Shown: positions 1 to 11,700 of the stretch, in pieces
How positions within the stretch are numbered: position 1 is the stretch's first letter
Layout of the letters: the number at the start of each line of letters is the position of its first letter
DNA from: Morella rubra
Lineage: Eukaryota > Streptophyta > Magnoliopsida > Fagales > Myricaceae
NCBI GenBank assembly: GCA_003952965.2
Contig: CM025852.1
Location: 19,417,279-19,481,278 of the forward strand
Direction of reading: 5' to 3'
Length of the DNA stretch: 64,000 nucleotides
Position numbers and translations under genes: made by a program
Notes under the pieces: generated by a model
Seen by the model: only the letters and a program-made list of their open reading frames with translations
What the model was told of the DNA's origin: nothing
Databases searched by the model: none

Positions 1-73
1 TGGATTTTGATGATCAAGTAGAAACATCAAAATATTAATTCCATTCTCTATCAATCTTTTCTAATTAAGGCAC

Positions 74-970
74 CTGGCATATAACGCAAGAATCAGCTTC
101 CTGATCCACAGAAGCAGCCTCCTCCTCCAGATTCATAATAATGGCAGATGAGACAAAAGTTTTGGTCCTTAGTTGAATTCTGATAGTTTCCTCTGACAAT
201 CTGGGGCTTAACTTGCGAAGCTCTTCGAAGAAAAGAAGGTCCCGCTGCTGCAGGAATTAAAACTTCCAACTTAAAAGACTATTTCCCGGGGTCTGCTTAA
301 AAGTTTGGACAAATTCAGACTGACAGAGATCAGAGAACTTAAATCTTTTGCTAAATTTGTTAAATTGGCCTATACATCCCTATTCACTTCTCGATATTTC
401 AATCATCTACACTAATAAGCTCTTCCTAGCAAGGACAATACACGAACAAATTTCACATCTTACCTCATCATCCACACGCTCTGTAACCGACAGGTCTCCG
501 TGAAACCGGTCCTCCAAGTTCACCACTTGATAAAATTCTGGCAGCCGTACTATGGCAATTTCTTACACATTTTTTCCGCAATAAATAGTTTTGCCCTCTT
601 GTAAAAAAGCCAAAGTACTTTATTGCAAATTGAAAAACACCATTGATTTACAGAGGAAGTGGCAGAAGAAGGCACAATAGAGAGAATATTACATCAGCCT
701 GCAGAACTCTCCAGTGTAGCAGGTTGTTGTGATCTCTACGAGTTGACAGAGGCACGGATCCCCATCTATCAGGCTCGTAGTCGTATATGCGACGCCCATA
801 TGTTCCAAGAGTCCTGGGATGCCTAGGCTCCATCTCCAAACTGTTCTGAGCAGGACACAGAGAGCTGCGTGAAGAATCTGTAGAACGTCTATAGGAAGCA
901 ACAGTTGCTTGGGGGAAAAGAATTAGTATTCTGGCCTCTGACTCCTCGGGCGGCGTCCTCGCAGGGGCGG
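74..970 (-). pseudogene. Truncated, frameshifted paralogue of the RING-H2 E3 ligase gene at 21369-23762
   Basis: Read on the minus strand, three blocks match exons 2-4 of the intact RING gene in order, with introns kept: about 970-693 (ends at the shared GCTGAT|GTAATA donor), 562-464 and 247-74. The last exon is fully in frame and encodes the family stretch LSEETIR...NLEEEAASVDQEADSCVICQ, which holds the first RING cysteine pair; the rest of the RING would lie left of the window. Damage: near 901-915 the copy has one extra base relative to the intact gene, which throws residues before and after into different frames, and a further length change lies just upstream. The acceptor before 562 lacks one G, so splicing at the only AG shifts the frame into an early stop. 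No counterpart of the large first coding exon was found up to about 2300. Because introns are retained it arose by DNA duplication, not retroposition. The well-kept 74-247 exon means a diverged working gene with different splicing is not fully excluded. Confidence 0.7.
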
Positions 971-3100
971 GCTTGGATGGGAACGATCTGATAAGAAAGT
1001 TACAGCAACAAGAAGTTCATGTGCAATCTACTTCTACAGTAACAGATAAAGACTCATATCATCTTGAAATTCAAAAATTATAAATCTGTTATCATAAAGT
1101 TTATCTTGCCAAAATTTACGAATATTCTGAACTTGTATTTTAGCACAAGATCTGTCAGATACTCGAACGCTGTAAAGATTATATATGAGAACAAAATATG
1201 ATTTTCGTATTCTGCCAAACCCAGGGATTTCTTTTGTAATCGTCTAACTTCTTTTGAATGGACTAGGGTTTTACATAAAGACTTGCAATCATGAAACACA
1301 ATGTTTAGCCTGGGCAGGGTTTGGAGGATAAAAACGCAATGTTTAAGTGCAAATGAGGGAATAATTATATTTTTAACAAAAGAGGAGGGACACATGCAGG
1401 TCAAGTGAGATGGAAACCATCTAAGTTAAGGGTTTTCATAAAAGGAAGGGGCGATCAGCTTAGCAATCCTCCTTAGTGAATATTAAGTGGTACCAACGAG
1501 ACTATAGTCCTGACAAATATTGTGACAGTTACAACAAATATATTAGCTTTAAAAAAAAAAGAACATTTGTTTCTTGAAGTGACATAATATGAAATTCTTA
1601 AACTATAACAAACTGTAAAAGCAACCTGGAATGAATCCTAAATAGTATTTGCGTGCTAAATATTTGGTCGTCTCAAAATTTTGGCTTAATCAAAATAACT
1701 ATAATATACTCTTAACAAATCTGGAACAAGCCCAAGAAAACAAAGAAAAACGTTAGGGGGTTTGAATTGGCTGATCACAGAAGAAAAGTTGACAGTATTC
1801 GTGCATGTGTTCGTGCTTGAAGCTAATGTCTAATGATTGAAACACCACACATGGTGCTAATTTTTTCCATGATTACGCCCATACCTGAGAGAGAAGAGAC
1901 CGAGAGAACAAAGAGAATGGAAGAAATCTTCAAGTTACGCTGAATATATTAAGCTACGGACGCTTAATTTATATAATGCAAGAGAACCGACATAAACAAA
2001 AGTTTATATAGGGTGAGTTCAGCAATCAAAATTTTGGCTCTTTAAAATTTTATCATCATTACAAAAATTTCTTTGTTCTCATTTTTTTGTCAATTTTTTT
2101 ATTTTTTCACCAATTTTTTCACTCTCTCTTCACTTTTTTACTAATTTCTATACCAAAATTTTAACTACTCTAAATTTTGATACTCAAACACAATCATGGT
2201 ACAATAGAACCAACATAGAAAATGAAGTTCCGATCGAATTCAGGTTTCTTGGAAAGCAAAGAAGACCGTTAGATATTAAGGGCTTCGTAATTTCACCAAA
2301 AAGAGCGAGAGAAGAAGATTTGTGAAAGCTAACAAATTCCCCGTGATAAGGATTTTGATCCTTTCTTGATTAAAGCCCATGTTCTTTTTATGGGCTTTCA
2401 AACTGGTTCTCTCATGGTTTTCTGAATCGGCCTGACCATGAATGTGGACACTGGATATTATCTATGGGCTATGGGATGATTCAAGGTTGTAACTTGGACG
2501 GCCTTTACACAACCCAATTAAGCCGGACAGTCCATCCAACTATTGTACGCCTCAAATTTCAGTAAATAAATTTTATTAAGTTGTGAAAAAATGACGGAAC
2601 TTGTAAAAAATTGTTAGATTTTTGAAAAGATATTAGAATTTGTGAAAGAGTGATCGGAAAAATTTGAGCCTGTATTTGTATGCTCAAATTTCTTTTTGTA
2701 TTGAATATAGTGTAGATTTTATTAAAATATCAGGAGTGAGAAATGATTTGATAGCACTTTTGTTTTTTGTTTTTTTGAAACAGGTGTTAGAGTTTGTAAA
2801 GATGGGTTGGCATTTGAGAAAATGTTTTGGAGTTAGTAAAAAGTAGTTGTAAACCGTGGGCAAATATAGAAATTGAGTTTTTAATTTTTGTGTTTTTTTT
2901 AATTTTATTAAAAATTAAAATAAATTTTAAAAAATTTCTAAAATAAAAAATTATTTTCAAAAACCAATAAACAGGCATAACCTACAGTCTTTGTTTTTTT
3001 TTTTTATCCCTCTGCATACAACTCCTGTCTCTTTTTCCACATTCCCTAGAAACCGTAGTTGCCGGTTCTCTCGGTCAAGCCGATCGCCTCCCGAGCCAGG
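971..3100. other. Intergenic, AT-rich, with MITE-like blocks
   Basis: No supportable gene. About 2025-2195 is an AT-rich block whose ends are imperfect inverted copies (around 'caatcaaaattttgg' and 'tatcaaaattt'), and about 2555-2870 holds two head-to-tail AT-rich blocks whose junction contains a perfect 10-bp inverted repeat (aaatttgagc / gctcaaattt, about 2647-2678). Both resemble the dispersed AT-rich MITE-like family seen at 8.1, 16.1-16.9, 45.4 and 56.9 kb. The last few hundred bases are the promoter of the exonuclease gene. Confidence 0.5.
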
Positions 3101-3123
3101 GCTCGGGCGCACGCTTATCACGT

Positions 3124-3129
3124 CACGTG
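3124..3129. promoter_or_regulatory. G-box (CACGTG) upstream of the RNA exonuclease 4 gene
   Basis: A palindromic CACGTG lies about 135 bp before the chosen start codon at 3265, within the sequence TCACGTCACGTGA, in the expected promoter or leader region. G-boxes are bound by plant bZIP and bHLH factors. No binding is shown here. Confidence 0.4.
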
Positions 3130-3264
3130 AGATCAGACAACCCTGTTTTTCAATTGCGGTGGACCGGACCGTCGTTTCTTCGAGGGCGCAGCCATTGGTT
3201 ATTTCTTGTCCCTGGGGCAAGAGGAAACTGGAAAGTGAACGAAACCCAAACGGGCAACCAAGAC

Positions 3265-3356
3265 ATGGGAAGCCAGCTGAAGAAGAACCCTAATAAGCAG
3301 CTACAGCTGAACCCCAACTGGGCTCAACTCCAAATAGTACTTATTTCTTTCATACA

Positions 3357-3392
<36 letters not shown>

Positions 3393-6300
3393 GAATTGTT
3401 TTGTTGAAAGTGCAAACTTCATTTATTTTTTCCTGCAGAAGCTGAAAAGCCATGACTCAAAGCCTCCAAGGCCTTCTCACCACTCTCGTACCGAAAACCC
3501 AAAAACCATTCTTGGTAATGTGAGCTAATCAATATACTGCTTTGCGGGTTTTTTTTTTTGTTCTTCGTTTTAATTATAACATTTTTAGCTTATTAATGAA
3601 TATGAAGTCAAGCTAAGGTTGATTAGGTTTTATTGTTCTCTAATGTTTTGGCTTGACGCAAATACTGATTGATCACAGCTTGGAAAGTAATTTTCTTTAA
3701 TGAAAAAAAAATAATGCTCTATTCTCCTATTTTGCTTCCAAGTGAAGGTAAAAATTTGAAATCTGCCAATTAAATATGCTTACATTTTATAAGGTTCTAT
3801 TTACTTAACAAGAATGAACAAAATAAATTCATGCCTCACCTGTAACTTTTTGTCACGTGGGTTTCTTATGCTGGAGGGTTGTTTTAATCAATGTTTTGAA
3901 CAGTAATTTTCTTTGCTTTTGATAATATGGACTCAGTTGAAATTTCCGTTCTCAAAGTGAAGAGCTACTCATAAATAAATAGGATAACAAGACTGAGGTT
4001 CGATCTGATAATTGTCTGTTGATTTTTTGCACTCTGTTTTCTAAGACTTCTCTTTTACAGGGAAGCGTAAGGAGAGACCAAACGCAGAAGTGGATGATTC
4101 TACGATCAATCCCCTCACTCCAATTAATGATGATTTCAGGTGCTTTTTTAGAAATAATCTACTCTGTTGCTCCATTTGCTTACACAAATTGTGGGATCTT
4201 TACATGACTTGGATGTGTCAGGGTAACCTCTGAGGTAGTCCAAGAGCTAGTTTCCCCTAGTTATGGCTTTATTTTTTTGTTTGCAATGAAGAGATGTTGA
4301 CTTACTTCTAGAATTTTATTAAATTAAGACTAACTATGTTAAAGCATTCTCCTTTCTATGTTGGTAGAGCTCAAGTTATAGCTGAAATTTCAGAAGATAG
4401 TGTCAAAAGGGCATTGTCTAGATTTCTGAACTCTTCGGGTTTGAATTTTCTAGGTTTTTGGGAGTACTATTTGCTATTAAGGCTATGTGAGTATGAGTAT
4501 AAAGATTCCCAAAGGAAAAATAAAAATAAGGATAGCTAAATACTTATCAAAGGTCAAAATTTATGGATGTATATTGCTTCAGGTGATACTGGTGGAAATC
4601 ATGCCCAGCTGTCTATTACCCTTGGGTTGATGGAGGGACAAACTTTTTCTCTTTCAACTTCAGCTTGTTGAAGTAAGGATTGCCCTGTTTACCTTACTTT
4701 AGCAAGCAGAAAAACAAAAAAAACAAACTTATGCTTGTTAAAGTAAGGTAAATAGGGACAATCTCTAATTTCCCTCTATGTGGGAAGAGATATGTCACAT
4801 CATATTGCAGCGTCAAACAACAGTACCATTGATGTGAAATAGGTTTCTGTTATGCAATGTGAACTTCCCCTTATTCTCACTGGAAAATAGGTTTCTTTGT
4901 GCTTGATTCACAACTTTCATTCATCTTCACTTATCAACCATTTTACAGTCTGACAGATGTGGTATCCATGGATTGTGAAATGGTCGGTGTTTGTCAAGGA
5001 AACAAAAGTGCCCTTGGACGAGTTACTCTGGTATTAATTAGTTACTCTCTTTCCATTCATACATTTCAGTCTTTAAATTACTTGCATCTTAAAGTTTGGT
5101 CATTTGTCCTACATTTTGCACACATTCTAAAAAATGAGTCCATATGCAACATTGCATCTCTAGGTTAAAGATCCTATTTAGGATTATTTTTATTTGTTTT
5201 TTCTAATGGGCAGTGATTGCTAATGATATCTTAGTTAATGACAGGTTAATAAATGGGGAAATGTTGTGTATGATGAATTTGTTCGACCAGTAGATCGCGT
5301 TGTTGACTTTCGAACTGAAATCAGTGGCATTCGACCTCAAGATTTGAGGAAAGGTTGGATCTCTTTTTAATTTGTAATTTCAAGAACATTTCAAAAATTG
5401 TAGCACATAAACTGCTGGAACTTTAAGCTGTATGTTTGGACCTTCAATAATCAACAGGGTTAACATCAAATATTGTTTATGTAGTTGGATTCCACTCATT
5501 TGACGAGAAGCTCTTTTCATTGAATTCCCCCCCCCCCTCCCCCGGGGTGTGAAAAATAACACTCCTCCTATTGTTTTGTTAGATTATAGGGCAGAGCTTA
5601 AACCAAACTTATTTTTGCAAATAAATTTTCCTTCGTACTAATTTGCAGTAAAAACAAAGCCATCCTCCTTGAGGATAAACAAGGTAATGTGTGTCTAACC
5701 ACTCCAATGATTTAAAGTAGACACACTCCAATGATTTAAACTAACTCTTACCAGAAAAAGTATACAAGCTCTGGAGGCAATTTCCTATGTCTTGATTGGG
5801 CTGAATTGACATTGACTAGTTTTAAAATAGCATAATTTGTATACCTGTTTTACTTGGCATTTAGAAGAAGGTAACAGAATTGACACAAGTTGGCAAAAAT
5901 ATCGATTGCAAAGTAAATTGGTCTGTAATTGCCAAAGCATGTAAATGTGGGCCCTTATGCATATTTATAATATTCTCTTCAGCAAAAGATTTTTGGGTTG
6001 TTCAGAAGAAGGTGGCAGAGATAATTAAAGAAAGGATTCTGGTCGGACATGCCTTGCACAATGATCTCAAGGTTAGATATCTCTCTTGTTTGTTCTTTGT
6101 CTCTTTCTTTGCTTCTCTCTTTTTTTCCATTTTATGTGATTGTATTTTCCAGGGTTGCAATGTTAGATATCTCTCTTGTTTGTTCTGTGTCTCTTTCTTT
6201 GCTTCTCTCTTTTTTCCATTTTATGTGATTGTATTTTCCAGGGTTGCAATATTATTAATGAGAGTGGCAGTGTCTCTTTCTTGAATAGGTACTTCTATTA

Positions 6301-6982
6301 AGTCATCCCAAGAAGGACCTGCGGGATACATCAGAGTTTCAACCTTTTCTCAGGTACTTCTTTCCCCCACTGCACTATTTTGTAGCTACTAAAATTGTCA
6401 CTGACATCCTTCTATGTAATATCTTCTAATACCTTGTGCGGTTATTGAATCAGGGAAGGGGGCAGAAGAGCACTTCGACACCTTGCAGCTCAGTTTCTGG
6501 GTGTTCAGATCCAGAATGGGGAACACTGCTCTGTTAGTTCGTTAACTTATCTCAGTTTTTTGTACACTTATCTCATTTGCGAGAAAACATGTACAGAATA
6601 TCCACAAGGGAGTAACGCTGCCTGTGTCATGAGTCCAAGTTTGAAATTTGAAACTTTCCTAGTTGGAACTTGAGGCATTGATCATCTTTAAAAAGAGAGA
6701 GAGCTGGACTATCAATTTATATAATGCTAAATATCCATATTGTTTTAGCTTCACATATAATTGTTGCATCATCTTCTTGGTGAAGAACATTTAAACTTTA
6801 AATCTATTAAAGGCTTTTCTTAACTTAATCTTCTTGTTTAGATACAAGATGCTCGAGCTGCAATGCTGCTTTATCAGAAGAACAGGAAAGAGTGGGAAAA
6901 GAGTGCCAAAGATCAAGTGCGGCTCAAAAAGAAACAGAAGAAACGTAAACCGAAAAAGAAAGCAAAGCAGGGAGATTTATGA
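3265..6982 (+). CDS. REX4: RNA exonuclease 4 homologue (DEDDh 3'-5' exonuclease)
   Basis: Nine exons: 3265-3336, 3439-3514, 4061-4139, 4949-5030, 5245-5353, 5983-6071, 6289-6353, 6454-6532, 6842-6982; 263 residues, all junctions GT-AG with continuous frame. The exonuclease core spans about residues 77-230: ExoI VVSMDCEMVG with D84 and E86, ExoII LVGHALHNDLK with D167, and ExoIII with H215 and D220 (H-x4-D), the complete DEDDh set, so the enzyme should be active. The family trims rRNA precursors in the nucleolus (yeast Rex4); the Lys-rich tail after residue 240 (KKKQKKRKPKKKAKQ) fits nucleolar targeting. The N-terminus MGSQLKKNPNK...LNPNWAQLQ is typical of plant members and decided the start; an in-frame upstream ATG at 3127 would add 46 unconserved residues. 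Intron 1 is 102 nt, stop-free and carries a CT repeat, so its retention would be in frame. Function is inferred from the family. Confidence 0.93.
3361..3390 (+). repeat. (CT)15 microsatellite in REX4 intron 1
   Basis: Thirty bases of perfect CT repeat lie within the 102-nt first intron (3337-3438), forming part of its polypyrimidine content. A length change that is not a multiple of three would break the open frame through this intron. Confidence 0.9.
4679..4762. repeat. Short inverted repeat (hairpin) in REX4 intron 3
   Basis: Arms of about 30 bp (4679-4708 and 4732-4762) are inverted copies with roughly four mismatches, separated by an A-rich loop of about 23 nt. A third partial copy of the arm (gcttgttgaagtaagg) precedes it at about 4662-4678. 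It may be a MITE remnant; a small-RNA precursor is possible but unsupported. Confidence 0.75.
6072..6250 (+). repeat. About 90-bp tandem duplication in REX4 intron 6
   Basis: Two near-identical pyrimidine-rich units, 6072-6161 and 6162-6250, each start with gttagatatctctcttg and end in a splice-acceptor-like tttccagggttgcaat. The exon 6 donor begins the first unit, so the duplication also copied the donor-proximal bases. The true acceptor is downstream at 6288. Confidence 0.9.
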
Positions 6983-8799
6983 TTGACTGTGCTCCGACTG
7001 CATCATAGCATTGGCTGCATGTTGATGGTTGATGCTTAATTCCTTGCAACCTTTTGCAAGCCAACTTTTGACGCGGGGCTCACTCCAGATCGTCTAGCAC
7101 ATTGTGCACAATGCTGAAAGTAGGATTGGAGAGAATGCAATGCGTAGCTACCGAAATTAACTCCATCCAAAGGGGATACACATAGGGGAGCTTATCTTAA
7201 TGTTCATCTGGTAATCTTGCGTGCTGGAAAATCATTGTTTTATACTCATTGGTGGACCAAATGTTGGTGGGCTCCGTCCAGTCTAATGTTTTCCTGACAA
7301 TTGCAATGGAGACTCATTCTTTACACTCTCTTGGTGATTTCTTAGTTAAAAAAGAAAAAAAAACAGGGGTTGTAAATGATTTCTTCGTTATTTGTCTGAT
7401 TCTTCTATGCACTGCAACATTTGAGCAATATGTTTCCAGGTAGATAATGCTTGCTTTGGGAGATAAGATCCATGCATTACAGGCCTGTTTTTGTTTGTGT
7501 ATGAAGGGTATCTCCACTCTCTGTGGATAAGCGGCATTACTCAAATCTGCAGAGTTGCTTGAATTTTTAGATAAATTTCTATATGAAAAGGTATCCAGGG
7601 TTCCCTAATGGATTTGTTCTGTGTTTGTGCTCTAAATGTACTCATAATTCCTTGTCATGATCAAAAGAAATGATCATATTTTGGATATACGGAGGATATT
7701 TCAATGGACAAAAAAGTGGAATCCGAAAATAGGATTCTCAAAATTGAAAGCAATCAACTGTTCGAAATACTTCAAAGCAAAAACATCAATCGTCTACGCA
7801 AGGGGGAGTTTTTTTTGGGGGACCAAAATCCAATTACTACCTTTAAGTAAAAAGTTTTATTCCAAAGAAAAGCAAGCAAAAAAGTGCAAGCATAACATCA
7901 ATTGAAATAGACTCTGGTAGTAAATTTTTTCGTGTCAAGTACACGAGTTGGATAGATAGATTTCAAAAAAAAAAAAAAACCCCACTATGCTCATTCAAGA
8001 GTGCTTCGAGTCTGGTTCTTATTAAAAAAAAAAAAAATCTGGCTAAACACGATTTTGTTGTCTCCCATGTTTAAATGTTTGAAAAATGAAGAAAATTTTC
8101 TTTGAAATTTTTTTATTGGGGTAGTATTATATTTTATTGACAGAGTTGATGAAATGTTGGTAAAAGTTTTAAAGGATTATTGTTTTGTAGATTGATTTTT
8201 ATTTAGAGTTTGTGAAAAATTATGAAAAGATGATTTGATATAGTTTTTTTATGAAAATAGATGATTTAATAGATTTTTTGAAATAAAAGAAAAAGTATTT
8301 AAATTTGTGAAAAAGTGTGGAGGCTGATAATTTCATTTGAGAATGCTAAAATTTTGTTAACTAAAATTTTGAGATTTTATTATCTGACAATCAAAATTTA
8401 AAAAAATTCTGTATTGGTAACCTTATTTTGTCTATCAAAAATAAATAAAAATAAAAAAATAAAAGGAGAGTCCGAGAGAGAGAAGAAAATAGGAGAAGAG
8501 TGTTACAAGCCTAACCAAATGAAAAGTAAGAAAAGAAAAGACAGAATTATTCAATTCCTTTATTCCTCGAGAAAGCGTATTCCCACTTTTATCGAACCCT
8601 GAAAATTCCCGTGCGTGACAATTGACATAAAGCCAAAGGCCGATGCGACGAATTTAGTAAATCAGCGAAAGCCGAAAGGTTTCGTATAACTAGGAGTAGA
8701 AGTGCGAGAGCTGAGAGGCAAAGCCAGCAGAAACTAGAGCATCTCTCTTTCTCTCCCATTTCATTTCCGTTGTTGAAATCTTCGTCCTCTGCTTCGAAG
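6983..8799. other. REX4 3' UTR, intergenic DNA and PDAP1 promoter/leader
   Basis: The 3' UTR of the exonuclease gene probably extends some hundreds of bases past 6982. About 8045-8405 is AT-rich and resembles the dispersed MITE-like family (fragments such as gtttgtgaaaaattatgaaaagatg). Bases from about 8590 form the promoter and leader of the next gene. No further gene was supported. Confidence 0.5.
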
Positions 8800-11700
8800 A
8801 TGGGAAGAGGGAAGTTCAAGGGCAAGCCCACCGGTCACCGCAACTTCTCTACCCACGAAGAACTCAGTAATATTTCTCTCTCTCGTTCTCAGATCTATGT
8901 GACATATGTGTATTTGTAGGGCTTTACTTCTGCACAATTTCATCAGATCCACCAAATTTTTTTGTTACGGATGAATTGGTATATTTCCATTTGGGATATT
9001 TTATCTCAATCTAGACTAAAGGTGCTGCACCACGAAATTTGTTCTGGACGCACGCATACAAGTTTGCAAGACTTAAGCTTTGCACTTGGGAGGCTCGTTA
9101 ATTGAAGTAGGAAGTTTGTAAGCAAATGGTGGGAGTTGGTCGTATCAATGTTAAATTAGTCGTATCAGTTAAAATTTTGGTCAAACTGGGAAGAGAGGAA
9201 AAAAACTTAACAAGTGTATTTCAGTGATTTTGTTTTGTAGATTCGACTAAGGCTGTACTTGGATGTGTAATTCAAAAATTGGGCCTAGAAATACTCCCAG
9301 ATTTGCGCTGGAAAATTGAAACCATAGTGAACCATTGAGTTTGGGGGTGTCATTTCTCAAGTGGTTTGGAATTTTGAAATTATATTGTAGTTGTGGTCTG
9401 TTGTGAACGAAAAATAGAATTGCTGGTACTTAAATTAATCAGAGTAGAATGTGATGAAGTTTATACACTTGCTGTGACAAATGCTATTCGATGACTTCAT
9501 GTGCTTTGTTTTTGTACATATGATGATTGAAGTTGCTGGCACTTCTTCTCGTCCTCGATCTTTTAAGAAGGTACTGAGCGAATTTAATCCCAGCTATTTT
9601 GTATTGAACATTGCTCACTTCTCTTCTGATTGTCAAATTAATTGACTTCTGATGCACTGTTTTAAAAGTCCTTCTGTCGAAACATTACTGTTGCGGTGCA
9701 CTCATATTTTCATCTCGACTTCATTTATGTTTCCATATCCCTAGCGCAAAGAAAGAGAACTGCTAGCCGAACTATAATTTTCTTTGTATTGTCTGTATTG
9801 TTCCCCCAACATAACAAAAAAACAAAAACAAACAAAAAGAGAAAGAATAAACCTTTATTTTGCAGCTGCATGGGCAAATCATTTCTGGCCTATAATATTC
9901 CGTTGGCACACATAGAAAGGGAAAGTTAGATATCATGTAAAGAACTGTAGATTGTCTCTTTCAATTGGATATGGCCTGCCTTAGACTTTCATAATTCAGG
10001 TAGTGGAAAGGTGAATGTTTGGTTTTTCATTTGTGCCTTAGTTTTTTCATGCGTAAGAATCTGTAATAAAAAATGAACAGGAGCTGCTTAGTCTCAGGAC
10101 TCAGGTCATCAGGTGATTTTTGAGATAGTACGGGGAAATCTGAAATTCAGGGGTTTAAAGACAAAATCATTTTAAAACCATTATACAGTGTATTGCAGAG
10201 TGTCACTACTTCTTCGATTTGAATAATTCCATTGGATGATATTGTTTATGAATGTAATGATATTTTGCTGGGAAGGCCGTGATTAATCTTTTATTTTCTA
10301 AAGCTCATTTTAACAATTTGATAATTGTCAGTTTCTGATGTATTTTAAATTTTGTTTGCCTTTGATCCATGGCTGTACTTAGATATTAGTGAATGCAAAG
10401 AAAAAAAAGTTGAAAGTGTGTCATCGATAGATATTGTTCTGTAGGTAACAATAGTGTATTTCTGATATATCAGTCAAGTTTTGTGGTGTTCTTTTCTTTT
10501 CTAATTTCTACTACATATTCAAAACCAGCCATACTTGGCTTCTTTTCTGTTGTCCTTGTTTGTTTGTTTATCTGTCTGTATGTCTCTTTTTCTTTCTCTC
10601 TCCTTCTCTCTTTCTCTATGCATGTGTTTTGCTTATGTAGATGAAGAATTGATTTCTTTAGTACTGTTAGGAAGAAGTCAAAGAGGAAGTAGAAGAAGAG
10701 TCTGAAGAGGAAGTAGAAGAAGAAGTGGAAGAAGAACCTGAGGTCACTTTCTCTTTGGCGCTTCAGTTTGCAACTAATCTCTTGTAATTCATCTGGTTAT
10801 GTCTTCATACTTTCTGACTTCCAAATTATTTCTTGTTGAACTGCTGCCAAATCTTGGCAGAAGCGGAAAGGCACCCTGGGCCTGATTGAGATTGAAAATC
10901 CCAACTTAGTAAAGCAGAAAAATTTGAAGGCTGGGAATGTTGATGTAAGTTTGGCAGATCCTCTGCTCTGCTTCAGTAGTTTGTTTGTAGCTTAGCATGT
11001 TGTGTAACCTAAATTCATGTTGCAGATGGAGAAAACAACTGAACTCTCTAGGCGTGAAAGGTCAGTACATGTTCTTGAATTTTCATTGCATCAAATTTGC
11101 CATAAAGTTAAATGCATAGGGCGTTGTTTGATTTATGAAACAGTTCTGTCTTTTTTTTTTTGCACTAGCTTGATTATGCATAAGTTGGGCTTATTGTTAT
11201 TGCATCTTTATTAGTTTATGCTTTGGTTTTAGGAGTGCTGGTCACTGCGGTATATAGCTCAAATAAAATGACAGAGCTGTTAAAAGTCTGTCAGCTCACA
11301 TCTATGTACATTGGAAAGATTTCATGTGCTATCCGCAGGCCTGTGATTTTTGCAACTTATGAAATTCATGAAAATGTAAATCATAATTCTATCATAGTGG
11401 TGTGGTTTGGATTCTTGCAGTCTGACACATTTTTGTACTAAGTAAGGAATCATGGTATATATGTTTGCTCATCACTGTTAAACTCTGTACGTCAAGAAAC
11501 ATTTGTCTCGGGTGGCTTAAGTTCCTCTTTATTCCTCTGATGTCGATTTACTGGGGCTTGTGATTTGCATAGAGTAATTATGCATTTAAACCAATTGAGA
11601 TACTGCTTTTGTTAACGAGTTTTAATGTTTGACCCAATTAAATATGTGTTTACAGAGAGGAGATAGAGAAGCAAAAAGCTCATGAGCGATACATGAGACT

